Shown here: one piece after another, positions 16,373-25,048 of the stretch
How positions within the stretch are numbered: the stretch's first letter is position 1
How the letters are laid out: the number at the start of each line of letters is the position of its first letter
Source of the DNA: an uncultured Bacillota bacterium
Lineage (GTDB): Bacteria; Bacillota; Clostridia; Christensenellales; UBA1242
Length of the DNA: 64,000 nt
Assembly: GCA_949283975.1 (NCBI GenBank)
Contig: CASDUK010000002.1
Span: 130,932 to 194,931 of the forward strand
Reading direction: 5' to 3'
Notes under the pieces: model-generated
Seen by the model: only the letters and a program-made list of their open reading frames with translations
Database searches by the model: none
What the model was told of the DNA's origin: nothing
Position numbers and translations under genes: made by a program

Positions 16373-16756
16373 TTATTTTTGCTCTTTTTCTTTCTTTTTG
16401 TTGTAATCTTCAAGCGCAGCTTTAATTGCCTCTTCTGCCAAAGCTGGGCAATATGCCTTTTCTTCTGGAAGCCCGCCCAAAACTTCAACAATTTTTGCGC
16501 TTGTTTGCATAACCGCCTCTTCAAGCGTTTTTCCAATTATTAGTTCTGCTGCAACGCTTGCCGCCGCAATCGAAGCCGGACAACCAAAGGCTTTAAACTT
16601 TGCCTCTTCAATTATTCCATCTTCGGAAACTTTTATGTAAATTTTAATTATGTCCCCACAAAAAGAACTTTCAACTTTTCCAACTCCGTTTGCGCCTTTA
16701 ACAATTCCAACATTCTTTGGGTTTTTAAAAATTTCCAAAACTTTTGAATTATACAT
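16373..16756 (-). CDS. Iron-sulfur cluster scaffold IscU/NifU N-terminal type
   Basis: Scaffold on which Fe-S clusters are assembled from sulfur delivered by the adjacent cysteine desulfurase. The 127 residues have the U-type fold with three conserved Cys (SFCGD near 33, FGCPASIAAASV near 60, AYCPALAEEAI near 103). The opening MYNSKVLEIFKNPKNVG is typical of clostridial NifU-like proteins that carry only the scaffold domain. The C-terminus is a short Lys/Glu tail. It starts two bases after the iscS stop, so the two are translationally linked. Operon order desulfurase-scaffold is the standard clostridial pair. Confidence 0.95.
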   Translation of the reverse strand: MYNSKVLEIFKNPKNVGIVKGANGVGKVESSFCGDIIKIYIKVSEDGIIEEAKFKAFGCPASIAAASVAAELIIGKTLEEAVMQTSAKIVEVLGGLPEEKAYCPALAEEAIKAALEDYNKKKEKEQK

Positions 16757-16758
16757 AA

Positions 16759-17940
16759 CTATTTATCTCCTTTTCTTCCAGCTTTTGTTTGAGGGGATAT
16801 TTTTCTTAATTTTTCAATTACTTCAACAAGTTTCTCAATTGTGTAATCAATGTCTGCCTTAGATGTTGACCTTCCAAAAGAGAACCTAATTGAACCTTGG
16901 GAAAGCTCTTGTTCAACGCCCATGCTTGCAAGAACATATGACGGCTGGGTTGCGCCAGACAAACAAGCAGAGCCCGTTGAAACTGCAATTCCCTCAAAAT
17001 CTAACATCATTAAAACTGCCTCGCCATCAACAAGTTCGAAAGAAACGTTTACAATGTTGTTTACCTTTTGATGAGGGTGGCCATTGATTTTTATATATGG
17101 AATTTTTGTTGTTATTTCTCTAATGAAATAATCCCTTAAAGATTTAACTTTTTGGTTGAAAATTTGCATGTCTCTAATTGCAATTTCCGCCGCCTTTCCA
17201 AAGCCAACAACGCCAGGAACGTTTGTTGTTCCCCCTCTTCTATTTCTTTCTTGGTGGCCGCCGTCTATTAAATTTTCAATTCTAATTCCGTTTCTAACAT
17301 AAAGCGCGCCAACGCCCTTTGGCCCATAAATTTTGTGGCTGCTAAGGCTCATTGCGTCAATTTCCATATCCACAACATCTAACTTAAGAGAGCCAAAAGC
17401 TTGAACAGCGTCTGTGTGGAAAACAATGTCGTTTTCCTTTGCTGTTTTTCCAATTGCCTTTATGTTTTGAATTGTTCCAACTTCGTTGTTAACAGCCATG
17501 ATTGAAATTAAAATTGTGTCCTTCCTAATTGCATGAATTAACTCTGCAAGGCTAACAAGGCCGTTTTGATCAACTGGAAGATATGTTACCTCAAACCCCT
17601 CTGCCTCCAAGGCTTTACAAGCCCCTAAAATTGCAGGGTGTTCAATTTTGCTTGTAATAATGTGTTTTCCTTTATATGCATATGCATGGGCAAGGCCTTT
17701 AATTGCCCAGTTGTCTGCCTCTGTTCCGCCAGATGTAAAATAAATTTCGTTAGAACGCGCGCCAATTGCTTTTGCAATTCTATCCCTAGCCCTGTCAACA
17801 AGCCCAACTGCTTCTCTTCCAAAGCTGTTTATACTGTTTGGATTCCCGTAAAAAACGTTGAAACATGGCATCATTTCATTTAAAACTTCGGTTGCAACAT
17901 AGGTTGTTGCCGCGTTATCCAAATATACTTTCTTTTCCAT
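16759..17940 (-). CDS. iscS: Cysteine desulfurase (NifS/IscS)
   Basis: A PLP enzyme that converts cysteine to alanine and a persulfide for Fe-S assembly. Its 393 residues show SGGTEADNWAIKG, the cofactor region HTDAVQAFG, the PLP lysine in SSHKIYGPKG (near 205), RRGGTTNVPG, and the catalytic Cys loop STGSACLSG near 330. The ATG at 17940 is preferred; a GTG two codons upstream (17946) is possible because GAGGTG overlaps it. The promoter at 17956-17984 has a perfect 16-base palindrome in its spacer. Co-transcribed with iscU. Confidence 0.95.
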   Translation of the reverse strand: MEKKVYLDNAATTYVATEVLNEMMPCFNVFYGNPNSINSFGREAVGLVDRARDRIAKAIGARSNEIYFTSGGTEADNWAIKGLAHAYAYKGKHIITSKIEHPAILGACKALEAEGFEVTYLPVDQNGLVSLAELIHAIRKDTILISIMAVNNEVGTIQNIKAIGKTAKENDIVFHTDAVQAFGSLKLDVVDMEIDAMSLSSHKIYGPKGVGALYVRNGIRIENLIDGGHQERNRRGGTTNVPGVVGFGKAAEIAIRDMQIFNQKVKSLRDYFIREITTKIPYIKINGHPHQKVNNIVNVSFELVDGEAVLMMLDFEGIAVSTGSACLSGATQPSYVLASMGVEQELSQGSIRFSFGRSTSKADIDYTIEKLVEVIEKLRKISPQTKAGRKGDK

Positions 17941-17955
17941 TTTCACCTCGCTAAA

Positions 17956-17984
17956 ATTTTATCACTTAATTTTAAGTGTGTCAA
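17956..17984 (-). promoter_or_regulatory. iscS promoter with palindromic operator in the spacer
   Basis: Perfect TTGACA (17979-17984), a 17-base spacer and TAAAAT (17956-17961) on the minus strand. The spacer contains CACTTAA-TT-TTAAGTG (17963-17978), a perfect inverted repeat between the two promoter boxes, where a repressor dimer would block polymerase. IscR/Rrf2-type control is plausible, but no such regulator is in the window. Confidence 0.7.
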
Positions 17985-18010
17985 GGCTAAATTTAAAGAA
18001 AGTTGGCCTT

Positions 18011-19552
18011 TTATTTGGCTTTTTTCTTAAATTTTTTGAAATTAAGCTTTTTAATGTTAATTTTCTTTGCTTCAACAAACATTGCTTTAACGTTTATCAA
18101 ATTGAAAATTGAACATTGAATTAAGAACATAACTGCTCCTAAACCGCATGAAATTGCAAGGTTAAAGAAAAGCGGGATAACATCGGTTAGCAAGCTTGTT
18201 GTAAAAAAAGTTATTGCCGAACTTGGAATTGTGAATAGAGCCATTAATATAAAGGGCTTTAGGATATTTAATTTTATCTTTGTTTTTCTTTTTATCATCA
18301 AAATATTCAAAATTGAAGTTATTGAAACACATGTTCCCATTCCAACAATTAAAGCCCTAATTCCAATTGCTTGTGGCAAAAACCAAATTGATAAAAAGAG
18401 AAAAACAGAGCCAATTAAATAGTTTATAAACGATTTAACTTCCATTCCAAGCGCATTTAACATTGAGGAGGTTATGTTTGTTAGAGCCATTGGAAGAACA
18501 ATCCAAGCCGCGCTTGCAAGCAGCGCTCCGCTTGTTGCATTTCCAAAGAAAAATGTTCCAATGTTCTCTCCCGCTCCAATGAAAAGAGGAATCATAAAAA
18601 ATGCTATGAACATTGTTATTATAATTGAAGAACTTATCCTGTTGTTAATGTGTTTGTTGTCCTCGTTTGAAAGGGCTGCGCTTATATCTGGAATTAGCGC
18701 AGTTGAAATTGAGCCAACCAAGGTTATTGGAATGAACAAAAGCGGAAGAGTCATTCCAATTGCAATTCCAAAAATTGACATTGCCTGAGAAGCCGTGTAA
18801 CCCGCCGCCATCAACCTTGCCGGAATAATTAAGGCAATAATGGGTTGAACAAGGCTTGAAAGAAAGCGAACAGCGGTTATTGGCGCAGAACTTTTTATAA
18901 CCTCGCGATAAATTTTTCCCGGCTTTTTCAACCTTCCGCCATAGATGAAATATAAAACAACTGCCAAAATCATTGAAAGGCAACAAGCAATACTTAGCGA
19001 AAGTCCCGCGCCAATTTCTGGCGAAAGCGAACCAACTCCAAACGAAAGCAAGAACACACAAATTGTTATTCGAACAATTTGCTCGAAAAGTTCGGTTATA
19101 CAATAGCCAAAATAGTTGCTGTGCCCCCACATTGCACCTCTGAAAACATTGTAAACACCAGAAAACAAAACAGCAGGGAGCATAACTACCAAAATTGGAT
19201 AACATCTATTGTCGGTAAAAAGAAGGGAAAAGACATTTTTAAAAATTAAAACTAAACTAACAAGTATAAGCGAGGAGACAACTGCAATAATTAGCGAAGC
19301 CGAAACAAGCTTTCCTTCTGAATCTGAGTCTTTCTTCGCAAAAAATTTTGCCGAAAGTTTAGAAATTACAAGCGGAAGCCCGCTTGTTATAATTGTTAGA
19401 ATAACCATGAAAACCGAGAGCGAAACTTGGTAGAGGCCAAGTGCCTCCGCCCCAAGCATTCTAGAAAGATAAATTCTAAAAACAAAGCCCAAAATTCGCG
19501 TTATAACGGCAAATCCTGTTATAACAAAAACAGTTTTTAAAAGCGATTTCAA
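18011..19552 (-). CDS. spoVB: SpoVB/MurJ-like polysaccharide flippase (MOP superfamily)
   Basis: An integral membrane lipid-linked oligosaccharide flippase; SpoVB acts in spore cortex formation, and relatives in peptidoglycan export. From the TTG at 19552, which follows GGGAG with good spacing, it has 513 residues (KSLLKTVFVITGFAVITRILGF). The frame upstream to 19663 overlaps the divergent LysM gene's control region and is unlikely. It shows about 14 hydrophobic segments, the MOP motif RILGFVFRIYLSRMLGAEALGLY near the N-terminus, and a Lys-rich C-terminus. SpoVB rather than MurJ is favoured by length and by the G-A-E-A-L-G-L-Y-Q motif. Confidence 0.85.
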   Translation of the reverse strand: MKSLLKTVFVITGFAVITRILGFVFRIYLSRMLGAEALGLYQVSLSVFMVILTIITSGLPLVISKLSAKFFAKKDSDSEGKLVSASLIIAVVSSLILVSLVLIFKNVFSLLFTDNRCYPILVVMLPAVLFSGVYNVFRGAMWGHSNYFGYCITELFEQIVRITICVFLLSFGVGSLSPEIGAGLSLSIACCLSMILAVVLYFIYGGRLKKPGKIYREVIKSSAPITAVRFLSSLVQPIIALIIPARLMAAGYTASQAMSIFGIAIGMTLPLLFIPITLVGSISTALIPDISAALSNEDNKHINNRISSSIIITMFIAFFMIPLFIGAGENIGTFFFGNATSGALLASAAWIVLPMALTNITSSMLNALGMEVKSFINYLIGSVFLFLSIWFLPQAIGIRALIVGMGTCVSITSILNILMIKRKTKIKLNILKPFILMALFTIPSSAITFFTTSLLTDVIPLFFNLAISCGLGAVMFLIQCSIFNLINVKAMFVEAKKINIKKLNFKKFKKKAK

Positions 19553-19634
19553 AAGTTTTCTCCCAAATAATGTATATTTGAAATTTGTAAAATTTATGAG
19601 CAATGTAGAATATATTACTTTCAAAGGAGGCCAA

Positions 19635-19949
19635 ATGAAAATTACAATTCCCAGCTCCAACAAGCCATGGTTTTATATAGTTAAACTTTCTGACGAGGGG
19701 CAAAGCCTTGAATCGTTTAAAGCGCGGTTCTGTTTTGATGAGGGCGAATTTGAGTTTTTAAACCCAAATTTAACCTCTCTTCGTGCGGGAGACCTTTTAA
19801 TAATTCCGCCAAGCCCTCAATATTTCCACATCGCTGCCCCGCTTGAAACCTATCAAACAATTGCAAATATGTTCAACACTTCAACTGAAGAGTTAATTTC
19901 AAAAAACAAAACTCAAACAACTTTTGTTGGGCAAAAGATTTATATTTGA
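19635..19949 (+). CDS. Small protein with LysM-like repeats
   Basis: Encodes 104 residues. The start at 19635 (MKITIPSSNKPWFYIV) is fixed by AAAGGAGG at 19623-19630; the upstream ATG at 19578 has no such support. The C-terminal half is a LysM module (YQTIANMFNTSTEELISKNK, then FVGQKIYI). The first half ends in LNPNLTSLRAGDLLIIPP, the end of a more degenerate LysM. LysM binds peptidoglycan or chitin-like glycans. No signal peptide is visible, which resembles spore-envelope LysM proteins such as SafA/YraI relatives acting inside the mother cell (inference). It is divergent from the SpoVB-like gene. Confidence 0.8.
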   Translation: MKITIPSSNKPWFYIVKLSDEGQSLESFKARFCFDEGEFEFLNPNLTSLRAGDLLIIPPSPQYFHIAAPLETYQTIANMFNTSTEELISKNKTQTTFVGQKIYI

Positions 19950-20036
19950 CTTTTTTGTTTGAGGTGTTATAATTATTTTGTTTTTTTAAATTAAGAGGCA
20001 ATGCGCCATGAAAATATACCACAAGTGAGAAGAGTT

Positions 20037-21158
20037 ATGATTGAAATTAAAGAAGTTAAAACAAGGAAACAAAAAAGACAATTTGTTGACCTTCCAAATA
20101 AAATGTATAAAAACAATCCATATTTCGTTCCTGCGCTCAAGTTGGACGAAATGAATTTATTTAAGCCAAAAAATGTAAACTATGAAGATTGTGAGGCAAA
20201 GTTCTTTTTAGCATACAAAAATAAAAAAGTTGTTGGAAGAATTGCCGCTATAATTCAAAAGACATACAACAAAAAAACGGGCGAAAAGCGCGTTAGGTTT
20301 TCGCGCTTTGATTGCATAGATGACAAAGAAGTTGCAAAAGCCTTGTTTAGTGCCGTTGAAAATTATGCAAGGGAAAAAGGAATGGAAATTGTCCACGGCC
20401 CTCTTGGGTTTAACGACCTAGACAGAGAGGCTCTTTTAATTGAAGGCTTCGACCACCTTTCAACTTACGAAGAGCAATATAACTTTCCATATTACCAAAG
20501 TTTAATTGAAAGCGCCGGCTATCAGAAGGAAGTTGACTACTTGGAATATAAAATTTTTCCAATTAAAGAGCGCGATGAAAGAATTGACAGAATTGCAAAC
20601 GCTGTTATGAAAAAACACAATCTCCACATTGGAACGGCAAAAAACAAAAAGGAATTTATTGAAAAATATAAAGAAGGGCTTTTTAAAGTTGTTGAAGAGG
20701 TTTATTCCCCTCTCTATGGAACTGTTCCTTTTACAGATGCTGTTAGAGACCAAATTATCTCTCAATTCAAACTTTTTTTAAACATAAATTACATGGTTGT
20801 TTTTTGCGATGAAAACGAAAGAGTTGTTGCGTTTGGTTTTGCAATTCCTTCTGTTTCGAAAGTTCTTCAAAAAACAAGGGGAAGAATTCTCCACCCAAAA
20901 ATTTTAGGAATTATCAAAGCGGTTAGAAAACCCGAGGTTTTAGATCTTGCGCTAACAGGCGTTCTTCCGGAATATCGAGCAAAGGGCGCAAACGCACTAA
21001 TTTTGCAATTCATGATGGCTCAACTTGCAACAAAAAACCTTAAATATGTTGAAACAAATTTAAATTTGGAAGACAATGCTTTAATTCAAAATCAATGGAA
21101 AAACTTTCCAAACATAAACCACAAAAGGCGAAGAGTTTTTGTTAAAAAGTTAATTTAA
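20037..21158 (+). CDS. GNAT-like N-acyltransferase
   Basis: Encodes 373 residues from the ATG at 20037 (MIEIKEVKTRKQKRQFVDLP), the usual start of this conserved family; the frame also opens at 20001 with a weak site. Recognisable stretches are the N-terminal NPYFVPALKLDE, FFLAYKNKKVVGRIAAII (GNAT strand), VHGPLGFNDLDREALLIEGF, FNFPYYQSLIESAG-like and the C-terminal second GNAT half LALTGVLPEYRAKGANALIL, where the acyl-CoA loop R-x-x-G-A is seen. The substrate is not known. It stands alone, followed by a terminator. Confidence 0.8.
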   Translation: MIEIKEVKTRKQKRQFVDLPNKMYKNNPYFVPALKLDEMNLFKPKNVNYEDCEAKFFLAYKNKKVVGRIAAIIQKTYNKKTGEKRVRFSRFDCIDDKEVAKALFSAVENYAREKGMEIVHGPLGFNDLDREALLIEGFDHLSTYEEQYNFPYYQSLIESAGYQKEVDYLEYKIFPIKERDERIDRIANAVMKKHNLHIGTAKNKKEFIEKYKEGLFKVVEEVYSPLYGTVPFTDAVRDQIISQFKLFLNINYMVVFCDENERVVAFGFAIPSVSKVLQKTRGRILHPKILGIIKAVRKPEVLDLALTGVLPEYRAKGANALILQFMMAQLATKNLKYVETNLNLEDNALIQNQWKNFPNINHKRRRVFVKKLI

Positions 21159-21169
21159 TTTAAAAAAAT

Positions 21170-21190
21170 GCGAAAATTTCGCGTTTTTTT
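21170..21190 (+). terminator. Terminator of the acyltransferase gene
   Basis: Palindrome GCGAAAATTTCGC followed by GTTTTTTT. Confidence 0.75.
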
Positions 21191-21221
21191 AATGTTTTTT
21201 AATAAAATATTTTAATTTGCT

Positions 21222-21227
21222 TAAAAT
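21222..21227 (+). promoter_or_regulatory. -10 box placed for leaderless start of the YetF gene
   Basis: TAAAAT ends six bases before the ATG at 21234. No ribosome binding site is present and the -35 is unclear. Confidence 0.45.
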
Positions 21228-21233
21228 AATTGC

Positions 21234-21989
21234 ATGTTAATTTTATTTGTTAGAGCAATTGTTGTTTACCTAATTGTTTTAACTGTCTTTCGCCTTATGG
21301 GCAAAAGACAACTTGGCCAAATGCAACCTTTTGAGCTTGTTTTAACTTTGATTATTGCAGACCTTGCAACAATTCCAATGGCCGAAGCCTCCGTTCCAAT
21401 ATTACACGGAGTTATTCCTCTTTTAACGCTTGTTGTCCTCCACTATTTTTTAACTCTTCTAACGCGGAAAAGCGAAATTTTAAACAAAGTTATAAGCGGA
21501 AAGCCGGTTATTGTTATAAACCCAAACGGCGTAGACTACAACGCAATTAAAAATTTAAACATTTCCATTGACGATCTTTTTGAATCCGTTAGAGGGTGTG
21601 GATATTTTTCTCTTGACGAAATACAGTATGCAATTGTTGAAACAAATGGAACTGTTAATGTCCTTGCAAAAAAAGATTTTTCGCCAGTTACGCTTGGAAA
21701 TATTTCCGAAACGCTTAAAAACAGTTCAATTTCCGAAAAAAAACTTGAAAAAATTGATGAAACAACAATTCCAATGACAATTATTGCAGAGGGAAAAATA
21801 AATAAAAACAATTTAAAACTAGCAAATTTAGAAAAAAATAATATTGACGAAATCTTAAAGGAAGCAAACTTTAAACGCATCAAAGACATTTTGATTTTAA
21901 CAATAGACGGAAACGGAAAAATTTATATTCAAGGCGTTAAGGGAAAATATCAAACTTTGACATACAACTACAAAAAGGAGGTTGTATGA
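21234..21989 (+). CDS. DUF421/YetF-type membrane protein
   Basis: Encodes 251 residues. Three N-terminal membrane segments carry the family motif FRLMGKRQLGQMQPFELV and the LIIADLATIPMAEA stretch. The cytoplasmic part follows with GKPVIVINPNGVDYNAIKNLN and the DDLFESVRGCGYFSLDEIQYAIVETNG motif, all hallmarks of YetF/YrbG/YkjA proteins. In sporulating Firmicutes several YetF paralogues are expressed under sporulation sigma factors, but this is not shown here. The gene overlaps the following DUF4363 gene by four bases (ATGA), a conserved pairing. The start lacks a ribosome binding site and is predicted leaderless. Confidence 0.93.
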   Translation: MLILFVRAIVVYLIVLTVFRLMGKRQLGQMQPFELVLTLIIADLATIPMAEASVPILHGVIPLLTLVVLHYFLTLLTRKSEILNKVISGKPVIVINPNGVDYNAIKNLNISIDDLFESVRGCGYFSLDEIQYAIVETNGTVNVLAKKDFSPVTLGNISETLKNSSISEKKLEKIDETTIPMTIIAEGKINKNNLKLANLEKNNIDEILKEANFKRIKDILILTIDGNGKIYIQGVKGKYQTLTYNYKKEVV

Positions 21990-22375
21990 AAAAGGCAATC
22001 CACATTGCAATTATAATTTTGTTTCTTATTGGCATGTGTGCAACTGAGCAAATAATTTCTCAAACATATTTAAACGACACAAAAGGCAAAGTTGACGAAC
22101 TTTTTGAAATTTCATCTTTAAGCGAAACCGTAAACACAGAAGAAATTTCCGCCAAAACAAATGAACTTGAAGAATTTTGGAGAAAACGCGAAAGCGTTCT
22201 TTGCACCTTTATAAATCATCGCGAAATTGAAGAAATTGGCGTTGAAATAAGCAAATTAAAATCTGCCGTTAAAGAAGATGAAAAACATGTTTATTTAGAA
22301 AGCATTATGTTAATTCAGTTCTACTTAAAGTCATATCAACATGTTCTTGGAATAAATTTCCAAAGCATTTTCTAG
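21986..22375 (+). CDS. DUF4363 family protein
   Basis: Encodes 129 residues with an N-terminal membrane segment (residues 5-22, IHIAIIILFLIGMC) and a helical extracytoplasmic domain (ELEEFWRKRESVLCTFINHREIEEIGVEISKL) typical of DUF4363, which is usually encoded directly after a DUF421 gene. A GGAGG site inside the end of the upstream gene precedes its ATG. Function unknown; it probably works with the YetF protein. Its stop overlaps the convergent rpe stop by four bases. Confidence 0.85.
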   Translation: MKKAIHIAIIILFLIGMCATEQIISQTYLNDTKGKVDELFEISSLSETVNTEEISAKTNELEEFWRKRESVLCTFINHREIEEIGVEISKLKSAVKEDEKHVYLESIMLIQFYLKSYQHVLGINFQSIF

Positions 22376-23061
22376 CCTCTTAAATTTTTAACAGCTTCTT
22401 TTTTATCTTTGCTCTTAAAGTAATAGCTTCCGCTAACAATAATGTCTGCGCCATGCAAAATTAATTTTTTTGAAATTTCTGGAACAATTCCGCCGTCAAC
22501 AGAAATTTTAAAATTGTTGCAATTTTCTTTGCGAAATAAAGAAAGTTTTTCAACTTTTTGATAGCTGCTTTCAATAAACCCCTGGCCGCTTTTGCCCGGC
22601 TCAACGCTCATAACTAAAATTAAATCCAATTTGCAAAGAAACTTTTGAATTTCAAAAATTTCGGTTTTGGGCTTTATGCTCAACCCAAAGAGCATGTTTT
22701 TTTTCTTAACCTTTTTTATTGTTTTTAAAAGAAGCCTTCTTTTAAGCTTTCCGTTTTTTCTCTTAAAGGCCTCAAAGTGAAGAGTTAAAAAATTTGCGCC
22801 CGCTCTTTTGAATTTTGAAATCTGTTTCCAAGGTTTTTCAACCATCAAATGAACATCAAGCGGAATTACAGAATTTTGGTCAATTTCAAACAGCTCGTTT
22901 GCGCCATATGTCTTTTGAACAACAAACTTGCCGTCCATGATGTCGCAATGAAGAAAATCTGCGCCAGATTTTTCAACTTCTTTTGCGTGGGAAATTAACT
23001 TTTCTTTTAAATTTTCTCCGCAAACTGGATCTGTTGAAATTGAAACATAAACATTATTCAT
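22372..23061 (-). CDS. rpe: Ribulose-phosphate 3-epimerase (divergent)
   Basis: Interconverts ribulose 5-phosphate and xylulose 5-phosphate. The 229 residues form a TIM barrel: VSISTDPVCGENL, FLHCDIMDGKFV (metal-binding HxDxMDG), PLDVHLMVEKPW, FLTLHFEA, GLSIKPKTE, LVMSVEPGKSGQGF, and ISVDGGI followed by ADIIVSGSYYF for the phosphate site. The usual S-I-L-S-A-D start is changed to S-I-S-T-D, so it is divergent but keeps the metal ligands. A TAAAAT box ends six bases before the ATG (23068-23073) without ribosome binding site, so it may be leaderless. It follows rlmN on the same strand. Confidence 0.9.
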   Translation of the reverse strand: MNNVYVSISTDPVCGENLKEKLISHAKEVEKSGADFLHCDIMDGKFVVQKTYGANELFEIDQNSVIPLDVHLMVEKPWKQISKFKRAGANFLTLHFEAFKRKNGKLKRRLLLKTIKKVKKKNMLFGLSIKPKTEIFEIQKFLCKLDLILVMSVEPGKSGQGFIESSYQKVEKLSLFRKENCNNFKISVDGGIVPEISKKLILHGADIIVSGSYYFKSKDKKEAVKNLRG

Positions 23062-23067
23062 AACAAC

Positions 23068-23073
23068 ATTTTA
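23068..23073 (-). promoter_or_regulatory. -10 box placed for leaderless start of rpe
   Basis: TAAAAT on the minus strand with six bases to the rpe ATG. The -35 is weak (TTTAAA at 17 bases). Confidence 0.45.
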
Positions 23074-23102
23074 TCACTTTTTAACATAAATTTAAAAAAT
23101 TT

Positions 23103-24143
23103 TTAACTATTTTTTAAAAATTTTGCCCTAAGTTGGCCGCACGCGCCTTCAATATCCTCGCCCATTGTTCGCCTAACTGTTGCGCTTAGCCCAAGCGAAA
23201 CAAGCTTGTCTTTAAACCAATAAACTTGGTGTTTTGGCGCGCCCTTTAAATTTCTTTCCTCAACGGAATTTAGTGGAATTAAATTTACATGGCAACAAAC
23301 TCCTTCCAAAAGCTTTTTAAGCTCAGTTGCACATGCCGCGCTGTTGTTAACGCCGTCTATCATTGCATATTCAAAAACAACCCGCCGCCCGGTTTTCTCA
23401 AAATAATATTTTGCGCTGTCAATTAACTTGCAAATTGGCTGCCCCGCCGCAACTGGCATAATCTTTTTTCTAATTTCGTCATTTGGAGCATGAAGCGAAA
23501 TTGTTAAAGTTATTTGAAGCCCGTCATCTGCAAGCCTATAAATTTTTTCAACCAACCCGCAAGTTGAAAGCGAAATGTTCCTTTGGCTTATGCCAAGCGA
23601 ATTTGAACTGCTAATTTCCTTTATGAATTTAACAACATTTTCATAGTTGTCAAGCGGCTCTCCGCTTCCCATTAAAACCAAATTTGTAATTTTTCGCTCT
23701 GAAACCTTTGCGCCAAGCGCCCTGTTAACAGAAAGAACCTGGCCAAGAATTTCGCTTGATGAAAGGTTTCTAACAAGCCCGCCAAGCGTGCTTGCGCAAA
23801 ACTTGCAACCCATTCTACACCCAACTTGGCTTGAGATGCAAAGCGTCTTGCCGTGGTGATAGCTCATCAAAACGCCCTCAATAACATTTCCATCTAAAAG
23901 TTGGAACAAAAACTTTTTTGTTCCGTCCTTGCTTTCAATTTCTTGAATTATTTTAACCGGGTTTGAAACAAAATTTTTTGAAAGAATTTCTCTAAGTTTC
24001 TTTGAAATTACAGAAATTTCTTCAATTTCATAGCCAAAATTAGAAAATTTTTTAATTTCGGCTGCATGAAACTTTTGGCCGCCATTTTTCGCAACAAAAT
24101 TTTCAAGTTCATTTAAAGAAACATCTAACAAACTTTCTTTCAA
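23103..24143 (-). CDS. rlmN: 23S rRNA/tRNA adenine-C2 methyltransferase RlmN
   Basis: A radical-SAM enzyme that methylates A2503 of 23S rRNA and A37 of some tRNAs. The 346 residues contain the CxxxCxxC cluster in GCRMGCKFCAS, GSGEPLDNYENVV, SLHAPNDEIRKKIMP, VFEYAMIDGVNNS, NLIPLNSV and the C-terminal EDIEGACGQL with the second catalytic Cys. The N-terminal FHAAEIKKF region is the accessory RNA-binding part. The ATG overlaps the fmt stop by four bases, placing it in the priA-def-fmt-rlmN operon. Confidence 0.97.
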   Translation of the reverse strand: MKESLLDVSLNELENFVAKNGGQKFHAAEIKKFSNFGYEIEEISVISKKLREILSKNFVSNPVKIIQEIESKDGTKKFLFQLLDGNVIEGVLMSYHHGKTLCISSQVGCRMGCKFCASTLGGLVRNLSSSEILGQVLSVNRALGAKVSERKITNLVLMGSGEPLDNYENVVKFIKEISSSNSLGISQRNISLSTCGLVEKIYRLADDGLQITLTISLHAPNDEIRKKIMPVAAGQPICKLIDSAKYYFEKTGRRVVFEYAMIDGVNNSAACATELKKLLEGVCCHVNLIPLNSVEERNLKGAPKHQVYWFKDKLVSLGLSATVRRTMGEDIEGACGQLRAKFLKNS

Positions 24144-25048
24144 AATTTCCTTCCGTTTAAAAAACTTTTTGCGTCCAAAACCTTTCCTCCGGGCGCTTGG
24201 AGTTTTAAAATTTCAATTGCATCTTTCCCACATTTTATAACAAGCCCGCTCTTTGGCGAACACAAAACAATTTCTCCCGCCGCAATCTCTTCGTTTGCAC
24301 AAACAACCTTTGCCTGGTGAATTTTAATTTTTTCGCCATCTCTTAAAACAAACGCCCCCGGGTTTGGATTAAAGGCTCTAATTTTGTTGTTGACCTCAAA
24401 AGCAGATTTCGAAAAATCCAAAAGGCCGTCCTCTTTCCTAATCATTTTAGTAAAAGTTGCAAGTTTTGGGTCTTGAGGAGTTTCAACTGTTGTTCCGCTT
24501 TCAATTTGCCAAGCGGCTTTAACAAGAAGTTCTGCCCCAACTTTTGAAAGTTTTTCGCCAAGAGTTTTTGCGTTATCGCTATCTAAAATTTCAACTTCGC
24601 TTTGCAAAAGCATGTCTCCAGCGTCAACTTCTTTAACTATTCTCATTATTGTTACGCCCGTTTTTTTCTCTCCGTTTAAAATTGCGCTTATAATTGGGCT
24701 GCAACCTCTATACTTTGGAAGAAGAGAGGCATGAACATTAATTATTCCAAGCGGAGCAAGATTAATAATTTCCTGGGGCAAAATTTGGCCATAGGAAACA
24801 ACAACCAAAAGCTCTGGCTTAAGCTCTTTTAAAACCTCCGCGCCGCCATCTTTAATTTTTTTAAATTGAAAAACCCTAATTCCCTCTTTTTGAGCAAATG
24901 CTTTAACGGGGCAAATTTCAATTTTATTCCCTCTTAAATTCGGCTTGTCTTCCTGACAAACAACGCCAACAATTTCGTGGCCAGCCTCAAAAAGAGCCTT
25001 TAGGCTCTCAAGAGAAAATTCATTTCCGCCCAAAAACAAAATTTTCAT
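24140..25048 (-). CDS. fmt: Methionyl-tRNA formyltransferase
   Basis: Formylates initiator Met-tRNA. Its 302 residues show MKILFLGGNEFSLESLKAL, the folate-site motif INVHASLLPKYRGCSPI with the catalytic Asn/His, GVTIMRIVKEVDAGDML, and the C-terminal OB-like domain (KIRAFNPNPGAFV, ILKLQAPGGKVLDAKSFLNG). The gene overlaps def by one base and rlmN by four, so all three are translationally coupled. Confidence 0.97.
   Translation of the reverse strand: MKILFLGGNEFSLESLKALFEAGHEIVGVVCQEDKPNLRGNKIEICPVKAFAQKEGIRVFQFKKIKDGGAEVLKELKPELLVVVSYGQILPQEIINLAPLGIINVHASLLPKYRGCSPIISAILNGEKKTGVTIMRIVKEVDAGDMLLQSEVEILDSDNAKTLGEKLSKVGAELLVKAAWQIESGTTVETPQDPKLATFTKMIRKEDGLLDFSKSAFEVNNKIRAFNPNPGAFVLRDGEKIKIHQAKVVCANEEIAAGEIVLCSPKSGLVIKCGKDAIEILKLQAPGGKVLDAKSFLNGRKF

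Noticed and set aside
19553-19663. N-terminal extension of the SpoVB-like protein
   Set aside because: It overlaps the ribosome binding site and start of the divergent LysM gene; the TTG at 19552 has a GGGAG site.
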